The notes beneath the pieces are model-generated. The model did no database searches and had not been told where the DNA came from. It was given only the letters and a program-made list of their open reading frames with translations. From Planctomycetota bacterium (GTDB taxonomy: Bacteria; Planctomycetota; Planctomycetia; Pirellulales; Thermoguttaceae): a DNA stretch of 5,770 bases. Positions 1 to 5,245 of this stretch are shown here, one piece after another. Made by a program: the position numbers and the translations under genes. How positions within the stretch are numbered: position 1 is the stretch's first letter; each line of letters begins with the position of its first letter. Location: the NCBI GenBank assembly GCA_021784975.1, contig JAJYGU010000490.1, positions 1-5,770 on the forward strand. Reading direction: 5' to 3'.

Positions 1-103
1 CGGTACAGGCTTGATCTTGCGTCGCCACGACATTTGCATTACAAGTCGCCGCTCAAAGACGTCTCGGAAACGGGCAGACTTCACAGCATAGCGAGGAGTT
101 GCC

Positions 104-409
104 ATGCATCGCAGGGGAATCTGGCTGATGGTCTTCGTGCTGGCAGTGCTGGCACTGTTGCCGCCGGTTGCGCGAGCCGAGTTCAACCTGACGGCGGGTC
201 AGATGAAGGCGGCCTTGCGGACGGCCACCATCGAAGAGAACGGGTTCATCGACAAGATTCTGGTCTTGATGCACCGCAAGGTCCTGCCGGAAAACCTGGT
301 GGCCAGCACGTTTCTGTGGGCGCGAAAGAAGCCGAAGCACAAGTTTCAATACTTCAAGTACGCCCTGAAACTCCGGGCCGCCGACCGAGGGATTCGAATC
401 CCATTTTGA
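104..409 (+). CDS. Small secreted protein of unknown function
   Basis: The product is 101 residues with a clear Sec signal peptide: basic start (MHRR), hydrophobic core at about residues 6-20, and an ARA site predicting cleavage after residue 25. The mature part is about 76 residues, helical-looking and basic, with a FLWARKKP stretch near residues 69-76 followed by an FQYFKYALKLRAA stretch. The start is well supported by GAGGAG at 93-98, five bases before the ATG. I recognise no domain or catalytic motif. The FLWARKKP/FQYFK pattern reminds me of short planctomycete hypotheticals, but that is recollection, not a search. The gene ends 3 bp before the stop of the convergent gene, with no terminator between them. 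Only a weak promoter guess (TTGCGT at 17-22, TACAAG at 40-45) lies upstream. It probably acts in the periplasm or cell envelope; its role is unknown. Confidence 0.82.
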   Translation: MHRRGIWLMVFVLAVLALLPPVARAEFNLTAGQMKAALRTATIEENGFIDKILVLMHRKVLPENLVASTFLWARKKPKHKFQYFKYALKLRAADRGIRIPF

Positions 410-412
410 GGC

Positions 413-1882
413 TCATCCCAACAACAGCCCAGCGTAGCCCACCACGCGGTGTGTGTCGCCGGTCTGCTCTGCGCTGGTAGAGTGGCCGACCAGTTCGCAG
501 CGGTGCAAGACGTTCAGACAGCGCAAGGTCTCCATGACCACCGTACAGGGGGCCGCGCCGCACATGCTGATGTGCTGTTCCTTCACCGTTTCGTAAAGGC
601 TAACGGGATCCAGTGTCTGGATGGCGTCCAGGGCGAGCCGATCGAGCCGTTGGGTCTCCGCCTCGTCGGCAAAATGGTTCAGGTCGCTGGAAACGACCAG
701 CAACGGTCGCTGCGGCAGATCACGGATCGCCTCGGCCATCTCGCGGCCAAAACGCAGTAGCTCCGGCAAGGAGCGATCGCCGACGACGATCCCCACCACC
801 CGTGTTTGCGGCGCCAGCCGCGCCAGCAGCGGCAACTGCACCTCGATGGCGTGTTCCTGGCAATGGGCGACGGCATCTAGTTTCAGTCCGCTTATGGCCC
901 CGGCCAAGCGGGCGGCCATGGCCGGATCCGAAGCCATCTCCCCGCCAGGAAAAAGCCAACGCCCGTGGGGCGCCACCGCCCACTGCGCCCCGCCTGGGCG
1001 GTGTTTGGGGCCAAGGATGAGCACACATTCGGACAACGGCGCCCGTTGGAAGACGGCTGCTGCCAGCCGGCCCGAGTACTGCCAGCCGGCGTGGGGCACC
1101 AGGCCGCCGGCCCAGGGTTCCGCTGCCGGCCGCGGCCCGTCGGCAAACATAGCGTCCAGTCGCCGTTGGATTTCGCCAGCAGTCGCGGGATAAAAGCCGC
1201 CGGCCACGGCCGGGGGGCGAGCCTCCGGGGATTCTGCCTCCCAGTCGCTCTCGGCGGTGGTATCGAAAGGACCTTCGACCGCGTATCCCTGGAAGACCAA
1301 CAGAGTCGTGTCGTCGCTCTTCCACGCGTCTCTAGGCAGCCCGGCCTTCAAGCAGACTTGCTGGAGGAAGGCCCGCGTGTCGAGCCCGTAGTCTACTGCC
1401 ACCGAGGGCAGAAGGAGCCCCCGCGCCCCCCCGCGGCCGATCTGCAGGCCGTGTTTGCCGAGGACGATGGCGGCGGCGCGATCCTCGCCGCGGGCGGCGA
1501 CGGGCTGCGGGCCCCACAAGAGCCATACGTGCATGTCCAACTCGCCCAACTCGGTGGGCGAGATCGGTGGGAAACGCGGGTCGTCGGTGGCCGCCCGGTC
1601 GGCCGCCCGATCCAACGCCTCCGAAAACCGCAGGCCCTCGCCCAGGCAACCGCAGCATGAACGAAGCTGGCCGGCCCGCTTCAAGGTTACGAACACTCCG
1701 TACACCGGCGTATTGGCTGCGTCACCGAGCAAGTCGCGGCTGGAAGAGCCCCGTCGGGCATGGACGGCCGCCGCCACCCGACGGCTTGACGCCCGCAGGA
1801 TCGACGTCTCCTGTTCCTGGGTTAGCGTAGGCTGCGCCGTCGGGCCGCACGACTGCCACGGCGGTTGGGAAGCGGATGCCAT
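413..1882 (-). CDS. AMMECR1-Memo fusion (AmmeMemoRadiSam proteins A and B)
   Basis: This 489-residue protein joins two families normally encoded separately. The AMMECR1 domain (about 18-205) shows LRSCCGCLG at 73-81 where the family usually has LRGCIG, then DPRFPP at 101-106 and LLLPSVAVDYG, FLQQVC and KAGLP near 157-183. The Memo domain (about 222-489) shows PAVAGGFYP at 224-232, PHAGWQYSG with His264, LGPKH with His294, EHAIEVQLP with His344, SSDLNHF at 398-404, MCG with Cys441 and the closing VVGYAGLLL. Memo relatives resemble non-haem iron dioxygenases, and the two His plus Cys metal-site positions of human MEMO1 appear to be kept here as His264, His294 and Cys441. No signal peptide is visible, so the protein is probably cytoplasmic. 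It lies directly downstream of amrS and is probably cotranscribed with it. A GTG at 1900 would add six residues, but the ATG at 1882 has the better ribosome binding site. The biochemical activity is unknown. Confidence 0.93.
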   Translation of the reverse strand: MASASQPPWQSCGPTAQPTLTQEQETSILRASSRRVAAAVHARRGSSSRDLLGDAANTPVYGVFVTLKRAGQLRSCCGCLGEGLRFSEALDRAADRAATDDPRFPPISPTELGELDMHVWLLWGPQPVAARGEDRAAAIVLGKHGLQIGRGGARGLLLPSVAVDYGLDTRAFLQQVCLKAGLPRDAWKSDDTTLLVFQGYAVEGPFDTTAESDWEAESPEARPPAVAGGFYPATAGEIQRRLDAMFADGPRPAAEPWAGGLVPHAGWQYSGRLAAAVFQRAPLSECVLILGPKHRPGGAQWAVAPHGRWLFPGGEMASDPAMAARLAGAISGLKLDAVAHCQEHAIEVQLPLLARLAPQTRVVGIVVGDRSLPELLRFGREMAEAIRDLPQRPLLVVSSDLNHFADEAETQRLDRLALDAIQTLDPVSLYETVKEQHISMCGAAPCTVVMETLRCLNVLHRCELVGHSTSAEQTGDTHRVVGYAGLLLG

Positions 1883-1887
1883 AACTA

Positions 1888-1894
1888 CACCTTC
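1888..1894 (-). promoter_or_regulatory. Ribosome binding site choosing the AMMECR1-Memo start
   Basis: On the - strand GAAGGTG lies five bases before the ATG at 1882-1880, a normal Shine-Dalgarno position. The alternative GTG at 1900-1898 overlaps the amrS stop (TAGTG, one shared base) and has only a weak purine run upstream. The site lies just past the amrS stop codon, so ribosomes finishing amrS could re-initiate here, which would fit translational coupling. Confidence 0.6.
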
Positions 1895-1899
1895 ATGCA

Positions 1900-3024
1900 C
1901 TAATCTTTCACAAAGGCGGTCACGCGGACCGGCAACCGCCGGTTGCCCCAGGTGCCCGCCGCCTCGTCAAACCGTCCGGCGATGGGGGTCTGGCAATGCG
2001 AACAACGGCCCTGCCGCACGTCGAAGACGCCAACCGTATACCCATCGCGGCGAATGACCGGCCGGCCGCAACCGGGGCAGTAGGTGCTTTGACGATCCGG
2101 GTCAACGACGTTTCCGGTGTAAACGTAATGCAACCCGGCCTCTCGGGCAATTTCATAGGCCCGCGCGAGCGAGGCCGGCGGCGTCGGAGTTCGATCGGTG
2201 AGTTTGAAATCGGGATGAAACGCGGAAAAGTGCAGCGGCACATCGGGCCCCAGCTCGCCGACAATCCACTGGCACATCCGCGTCAGCTCGTCCGGCGAGT
2301 CGTTGGCCTGGGGGATCATCAGGTTGGTGATCTCCAGCCAAGTCCGGCCGCGCTCGGCTATCCACCGTAGCGTGTCGAGCACGGGCGTCAAGTGCCCGCC
2401 ACAGTACTCCCGGTAGAACTCCTCGGAAAAGCCCTTCAGGTCGACGTTGGCCGCGTCCATGACCTCGTAAAACGCCTCGCGGGCGGCCGAAGTGATGTAG
2501 CCCGAGGTGACCGCCACGGTCTGGATTCCAGCCGCGCGGCAGGCGCGGGCGGTGTCGATGGCATATTCGGCCCAAATAATCGGGTCGTTATAGGTAAACG
2601 CCACGCTGCGACAGCCGAAGTGTTGTGCGGCGGTGGCAATTGCCTGCGGCGGGGCATCCTCGCAGGCCGCCTCCACGTCCCGAGATCGCGACATAGTCCA
2701 GTTTTGGCAGAACTTACAGCCCAGGTTGCAGCCCGGCGTGCCAAAGGAAAGGACGGGCGTCCCCGGAAAAAACTGATGGAGCGGCTTCTTTTCGATCGGG
2801 TCGATGCAGAACCCGGTGCTGCGGCCATAAGTGGTGGAGACGATCTGGCCGTCGCGATGCTGGCGGACCCAGCAGTAACCGCGGTCGCCCGGCCGCAGCC
2901 CGCAGCCCCGCGGGCAAAGCTCGCAGACCAGCCGGCGGCCGTCGTCCGACGCATGCCACCAGCCGCCGGGGTGGATGCCAACGCCGGCCATCGCAGCTTC
3001 AGGTGTGGTTGCCGTGCGAGGCAT
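1900..3024 (-). CDS. amrS: AmmeMemoRadiSam system radical SAM enzyme AmrS
   Basis: From the ATG at 3024 this is a 374-residue radical SAM protein. An N-terminal cysteine group CxxCxxxC plus one more Cys (34, 37, 41, 51) lies in the CELCPRGC...GYCWVRQ segment typical of AmrS. The 4Fe-4S/SAM motif CNLGCKFC has Cys99, Cys103 and Cys106. FTYNDP (143-148), NVDLKGF (193-199), ITNLMIP (232-238) and FHPDFK (269-274) follow in the order expected for the AmrS branch near pyruvate formate-lyase activating enzymes. The C-terminus has a CPGC...CSHC pair (316/319, 341/344) that looks like a zinc ribbon. The enzyme should cleave SAM to a 5'-deoxyadenosyl radical; its substrate is not known. The start is uncertain: the frame stays open to a TTG at 3111 (403 residues), and an ATG at 2991 has a weak GAAG five bases upstream. 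Homology begins near GGWWHA (residue 20), so 3024 or 2991 is likelier than 3111. No convincing promoter was seen upstream. Confidence 0.95.
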   Translation of the reverse strand: MPRTATTPEAAMAGVGIHPGGWWHASDDGRRLVCELCPRGCGLRPGDRGYCWVRQHRDGQIVSTTYGRSTGFCIDPIEKKPLHQFFPGTPVLSFGTPGCNLGCKFCQNWTMSRSRDVEAACEDAPPQAIATAAQHFGCRSVAFTYNDPIIWAEYAIDTARACRAAGIQTVAVTSGYITSAAREAFYEVMDAANVDLKGFSEEFYREYCGGHLTPVLDTLRWIAERGRTWLEITNLMIPQANDSPDELTRMCQWIVGELGPDVPLHFSAFHPDFKLTDRTPTPPASLARAYEIAREAGLHYVYTGNVVDPDRQSTYCPGCGRPVIRRDGYTVGVFDVRQGRCSHCQTPIAGRFDEAAGTWGNRRLPVRVTAFVKD

Positions 3025-3250
3025 GATGTTGTGCGGGCGTGAGCATGGATCGGCGTGCGGTATCCGGTGTCCCGAGGATTCAAAAGCACGAGATAACGCC
3101 TGGTCCAGCAAACACCTTCTAGAATACCACCTTTCGGACCCGCCTGGGAATCATGCGGAAGGGGATATCCGGTCATTTTGCCCGGTGCAACAGTCCAGGT
3201 CATTGACCATTGTGGCTGGTTCGCTGCCCTCCAATAGAATTAATTGGTGG

Positions 3251-3279
3251 TTGACTACAGGGGTGATCCCGGCTATATT
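3251..3279 (+). promoter_or_regulatory. Near-consensus sigma70-type promoter
   Basis: TTGACT (3251-3256) and TATATT (3274-3279) are separated by exactly 17 bp, an almost ideal vegetative promoter in otherwise GC-rich DNA. The predicted start is about 3286-3287. No good gene begins just downstream. It therefore drives either a roughly 400-nt leader to the adaptor gene at 3694 or an independent RNA. Confidence 0.6.
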
Positions 3280-3286
3280 TCGGACG

Positions 3287-3316
3287 CCTGGGATCGTCGT
3301 GTAGTTCGATCCCCGG
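3287..3316 (+). other. Hairpin at the predicted transcript 5' end
   Basis: GGGATCG (3290-3296) pairs perfectly with CGATCCC (3307-3313) around a 10-nt loop. After one T/C mismatch the stem continues with CC (3287-3288) and GG (3315-3316). It begins at or within a base or two of the predicted +1 of the promoter at 3251-3279. Stems of this kind at a 5' end often protect an RNA from decay. Confidence 0.45.
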
Positions 3317-3461
3317 GCAGAGCTTGCGACCGATGGTCCGGTTGACGGCGGTCTGAAGCCCTTTGGACCGCGATGGCTGGACTGGTATTTACCGTGGTTG
3401 GTCCGGTTTGTCCCACCTGATTGAAGGAAAACTCCACCACATATAGCCAGGTCCATACGGC

Positions 3462-3581
3462 ATGGCGGTGGGGAATTCGGGCGGAAGCGTCCGCCGGATC
3501 GAGCAACTGGTCTTGCACCAGGGCGACGGTCGCACTACAAGCCGACCGTCAACGGGGCGTTTGCAATACGCACGTTCGTAA
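3462..3581 (+). CDS. Doubtful 39-residue open frame
   Basis: An ATG at 3462 opens 39 codons ending in TAA at 3579-3581; the product begins MAVGNSGGSVRRIEQLVLHQ. Upstream there is only a weak AGG about ten bases before the ATG, and an in-frame TAG precedes it closely. The product is hydrophilic and basic with no recognisable domain. It overlaps the hairpins at 3480-3495 and 3507-3521, which argues for RNA structure rather than coding. It may be chance; it is listed because it is one of the few open frames in this gap. Confidence 0.12.
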   Translation: MAVGNSGGSVRRIEQLVLHQGDGRTTSRPSTGRLQYARS

Positions 3582-3595
3582 GTCAAGTGTCGCGG

Positions 3596-3663
3596 TTCTG
3601 GGGGCTGGAACACCTCCCGCCACGCTTCGGGAGGGGGCTCCACGCCTGGACAGCCCCCCAGAA
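3596..3663 (+). repeat. Large inverted repeat just upstream of the adaptor gene
   Basis: TTCTGGGGGCTG (3596-3607) is the reverse complement of 3651-3663 except for one extra C in the right arm, giving a 12-bp stem with a single bulge. Inside, CCTCCCG (3613-3619) pairs with CGGGAGG (3628-3634) around an 8-nt loop. The structure ends 15 nt before the GAGAGGAG ribosome binding site at 3678-3685. No T-run follows on either strand, so it does not look like a simple intrinsic terminator. It could affect translation or stability of the downstream message. Confidence 0.5.
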
Positions 3664-3693
3664 TGAGCAAGCCCAACGAGAGGAGACGATCCC

Positions 3694-4983
3694 ATGAAAT
3701 GCACGGTCATCTCGTTTGTCGCTATCAGTCTGCTGTGGGTCGGCTTGGCGTTCTACGTAGCCGGGCAACGGCATGCGCCGCGCTCCGGACCCTCGGCCGT
3801 CAAGATCGAGCCGGCCAGGCTGTTTCCCAATTTTCGCACCGCCAAGGTCAAACGCGGCGACCTGGTAACGGTGGTCACTGCCACCGGGACCATCAAGCCT
3901 CAAGAAGCAGTAGAGGTGGGCGCCCAGTTGGCCGGCATGATTACTCGCCTCGGAGTGGATGTCAAAGGCAAGCGGATCGACTTCCGCTCGATAGTCCATA
4001 AGGGCGAGCCGTTGGCCTATGTCGACGACGTCATTTACCAAGCCCAACTGGAGTCGGCGGAGGCGTCGTTGGAAAAGGCCCAGGCCGATCTGTTCCAAGA
4101 CCAGGTCAAATTCGAACAAGCCGAGCGCGACTGGCAACGGGCCAAGACGTTGGTGCCCAGCAAGGCCATCGCCCAGAGCGAATTCGAAACCATCTGGACC
4201 AATTACCGGGTGGCCAAATTCAACGTGGACATGGGGAAAGCCACCGTCCGACAGTGCCGAGCCGCCCAGCGAATCGCGGAAGCCACCCTGGAGCACACCG
4301 TCATTCGCTCGCCCATCGACGGCATGATCCTCGATCGCCGCATCGACGTCGGGCAGGCGGTGATCGCCAGTTCGGTGAATACTCCCGGCTTGTTCCTGAT
4401 TGCCAGAGATCTGCACAGCATGCAGGTCTGGGCGTCGGTCAAGGAATCGGACATCAACCGCATTCACTTGGGGACGCCGGTGGAAATCACTGCCGATGCC
4501 CAACCGGATGCGACCTTCCGCGGCAACGTGGCTTGCGTCCGCCTGAACGCCACCCGCGCCCAGAACGGCGCAGCCTTCACGGTCATTGTCAACGTCAAGA
4601 ACTCGGAAGATTTGCTGCCCAATCAGACGGCCAACCTCCGCTTCGAGTCCGAGCAGCGTTCCGTCCTGCTGGTGCCCGACGACGCGTTGCGGCAGCCGGC
4701 CACGCTGGCGGGCGAAGGATGCGGCGGAGACGGCCCGGCCGTCACCACCGCCGAGGCGAAGGCCAATTCCAAGACCGACGCTTCCTCCGGATCGCTGGGA
4801 GCCTGGGCCGCCCACGCCCGCAGGATCTGGAAACGCCTCTTTGTCAAGGCGGGCAACTCGATCCATCCGATCGAAGTCCAGGTGGGCAACAGCGACGGTT
4901 CGATGACCGAGGTGGTCGGCGGCAACGTGAAGGAAGGCATGGAGGTCGTGTTGGGCAACCTGCGGCCCAGCAACGGGGCTTGA
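3694..4983 (+). CDS. MacA-like periplasmic adaptor (membrane fusion protein)
   Basis: This 429-residue adaptor would link an inner-membrane ABC or RND pump to an outer-membrane channel. One N-terminal membrane anchor (about 5-23) is followed by the first lipoyl half (about 62-112: GTIKPQEAVEVGAQLAG, then KGEPLAYVDD). Next come an alpha-helical hairpin rich in Ala, Gln and Glu (about 115-200), the second lipoyl half (RSPIDGMILDRRIDVGQ, 205-221), a beta-barrel (about 240-320) and a membrane-proximal domain. A short insertion (KGKRIDFRS, 91-99) splits the first lipoyl half. A low-complexity linker rich in Gly, Ala, Thr and Lys (about 338-372) interrupts the C-terminal part. The start is secure: GAGAGGAG lies eight bases before the ATG. 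No pump gene is adjacent; the next gene is another adaptor. The nearest MacA match is by pattern only, and the substrate cannot be inferred. Confidence 0.9.
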   Translation: MKCTVISFVAISLLWVGLAFYVAGQRHAPRSGPSAVKIEPARLFPNFRTAKVKRGDLVTVVTATGTIKPQEAVEVGAQLAGMITRLGVDVKGKRIDFRSIVHKGEPLAYVDDVIYQAQLESAEASLEKAQADLFQDQVKFEQAERDWQRAKTLVPSKAIAQSEFETIWTNYRVAKFNVDMGKATVRQCRAAQRIAEATLEHTVIRSPIDGMILDRRIDVGQAVIASSVNTPGLFLIARDLHSMQVWASVKESDINRIHLGTPVEITADAQPDATFRGNVACVRLNATRAQNGAAFTVIVNVKNSEDLLPNQTANLRFESEQRSVLLVPDDALRQPATLAGEGCGGDGPAVTTAEAKANSKTDASSGSLGAWAAHARRIWKRLFVKAGNSIHPIEVQVGNSDGSMTEVVGGNVKEGMEVVLGNLRPSNGA

Positions 4984-5000
4984 AAGGCGCCAAGCGTCTG

Positions 5001-5028
5001 CCTCGGGTGCAATTCGGTTGAGCCGAGG
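5001..5028 (+). terminator. Possible weak terminator hairpin after the adaptor gene
   Basis: CCTCGG (5001-5006) can pair with CCGAGG (5023-5028), or alternatively TCGG/CCGA (5014-5017, 5023-5026) around TTGAG. It starts 17 bases after the stop codon. No clear T-run follows, so termination may be weak, may use Rho, or may not occur here. Confidence 0.25.
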
Positions 5029-5139
5029 GTCTTGGGCCTTAGGTCTGAGAAATCCGAGCGAACATTGGCTATCCGGCACCACCAGGGCGTGCACACTTAG
5101 GGCTACGACTCCAAGACCCAAGTCCTAAGACCCAAGACC
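5028..5139. repeat. Intergenic inverted repeat with 19-bp arms
   Basis: The left arm (5028-5046, beginning GGTCTTGGGCCTTAGG) and right arm (5121-5139) are reverse complements at 17 of 19 positions and enclose 74 nt. The spacer shows no gene. The arrangement resembles a small non-autonomous element or REP/BIME-like repeat, or a long stem in the 3' UTR of the upstream gene. No target-site duplication is evident at the edges. Confidence 0.6.
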
Positions 5140-5140
5140 T
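5113..5140. repeat. 14-bp tandem repeat, two copies
   Basis: AAGACCCAAGTCCT (5113-5126) is followed directly by AAGACCCAAGACCT (5127-5140), one difference in 14. It overlaps the right arm of the larger inverted repeat, so the arm may have grown by local duplication. The left arm holds only about one and a half related units in reverse complement. Confidence 0.7.
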
Positions 5141-5211
5141 AGATCCCGATACGGCAAGCCATTGGCAAATCGTGATTTACGGCAATTGAGGGAACGTCTC
5201 GAAATTTCATA

Positions 5212-5239
5212 TTGACATGTCGATATATTACGATATTAT
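5212..5239 (+). promoter_or_regulatory. Consensus-like promoter of the second adaptor
   Basis: A perfect TTGACA (5212-5217) is followed after 16 bp by TATTAT (5234-5239); TTATAT at 5236-5241 with an 18-bp spacer is an alternative. The -35 to -10 region is strikingly AT-rich for this window. The predicted transcript start, about 5246-5248, coincides with the ATG of the second adaptor. Confidence 0.6.
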
Positions 5240-5240
5240 A
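5221..5240. promoter_or_regulatory. Possible operator: CGATAT repeated at 10-bp spacing
   Basis: CGATATATTA (5221-5230) is followed immediately by CGATATTATA (5231-5240), so the two CGATAT motifs sit one helical turn apart between the -35 element and the ATG. A repressor bound here would block the promoter. The AT-rich layout recalls operators of small helix-turn-helix regulators such as the ArsR family, but no regulator gene is present and the assignment is inference. Confidence 0.3.
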
Positions 5241-5245
5241 TCAGT

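Larger units (their letters stand above)
3286..3693 (+). other. Gene-poor structured stretch: long 5' leader or candidate small RNA
   Basis: No convincing coding sequence fills the space between the promoter at 3251-3279 and the adaptor start at 3694. Several local stems are visible. A start-proximal hairpin is at 3287-3316. GGCGGA/TCCGCC closes a 4-nt loop at 3480-3495. CTGGT/ACCAG closes a 5-nt loop at 3507-3521. A large inverted repeat is at 3596-3663. TGGTCCGGTT occurs twice (3334-3343 and 3399-3408) with GGACC between (3365-3369), which could pair with either copy. No known riboswitch or RNA family was recognised. A leader for the 3694 gene is the simplest reading; a separate small RNA is the alternative. 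Confidence 0.3.

Noticed and set aside
389..402. Perfect 14-bp palindrome GGGATTCGAATCCC, resembling a tRNA T-arm or an attachment site
   Set aside because: The flanking bases do not make a 5-bp T-stem around a 7-nt loop, there is no acceptor or anticodon arm nearby, and the sequence is fully accounted for as the last codons of the small secreted protein.
34..480. 148-codon frame overlapping the small secreted protein
   Set aside because: It lacks a ribosome binding site, its translation is low in hydrophobic residues and looks like an out-of-frame reading, and it runs into the end of the convergent gene.
965..1660. 231-codon open frame on the + strand inside the AMMECR1-Memo gene
   Set aside because: It is antisense to conserved AMMECR1 and Memo motifs and its own translation shows no domain or convincing start.
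3333..3420. Two very short frames in the leader (MVRLTAV at 3333-3356 and a 15-residue frame at 3373-3420) as leader peptides
   Set aside because: Neither has a ribosome binding site, and neither shows the residue runs typical of attenuator peptides.
3596..3663. Intrinsic terminator reading of the large inverted repeat
   Set aside because: Neither strand has a T-run after the stem, and the structure stands immediately before a gene with a strong ribosome binding site. A regulatory or repeat role fits better.
3389..3676. 95-codon - strand frame beginning MGLLILGGC, resembling a lipoprotein signal
   Set aside because: The hydrophobic part is too short, no basic residue precedes it, and the first codons derive from the arm of the inverted repeat at 3651-3663. 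No homology is recognisable in the rest.
3583..5121. 512-codon open frame on the - strand opposite the MacA-like adaptor
   Set aside because: It lies antisense to a gene with clear family motifs and a strong ribosome binding site, its product has no recognisable domain, and long antisense frames are common where GC-rich codon use avoids stop codons.
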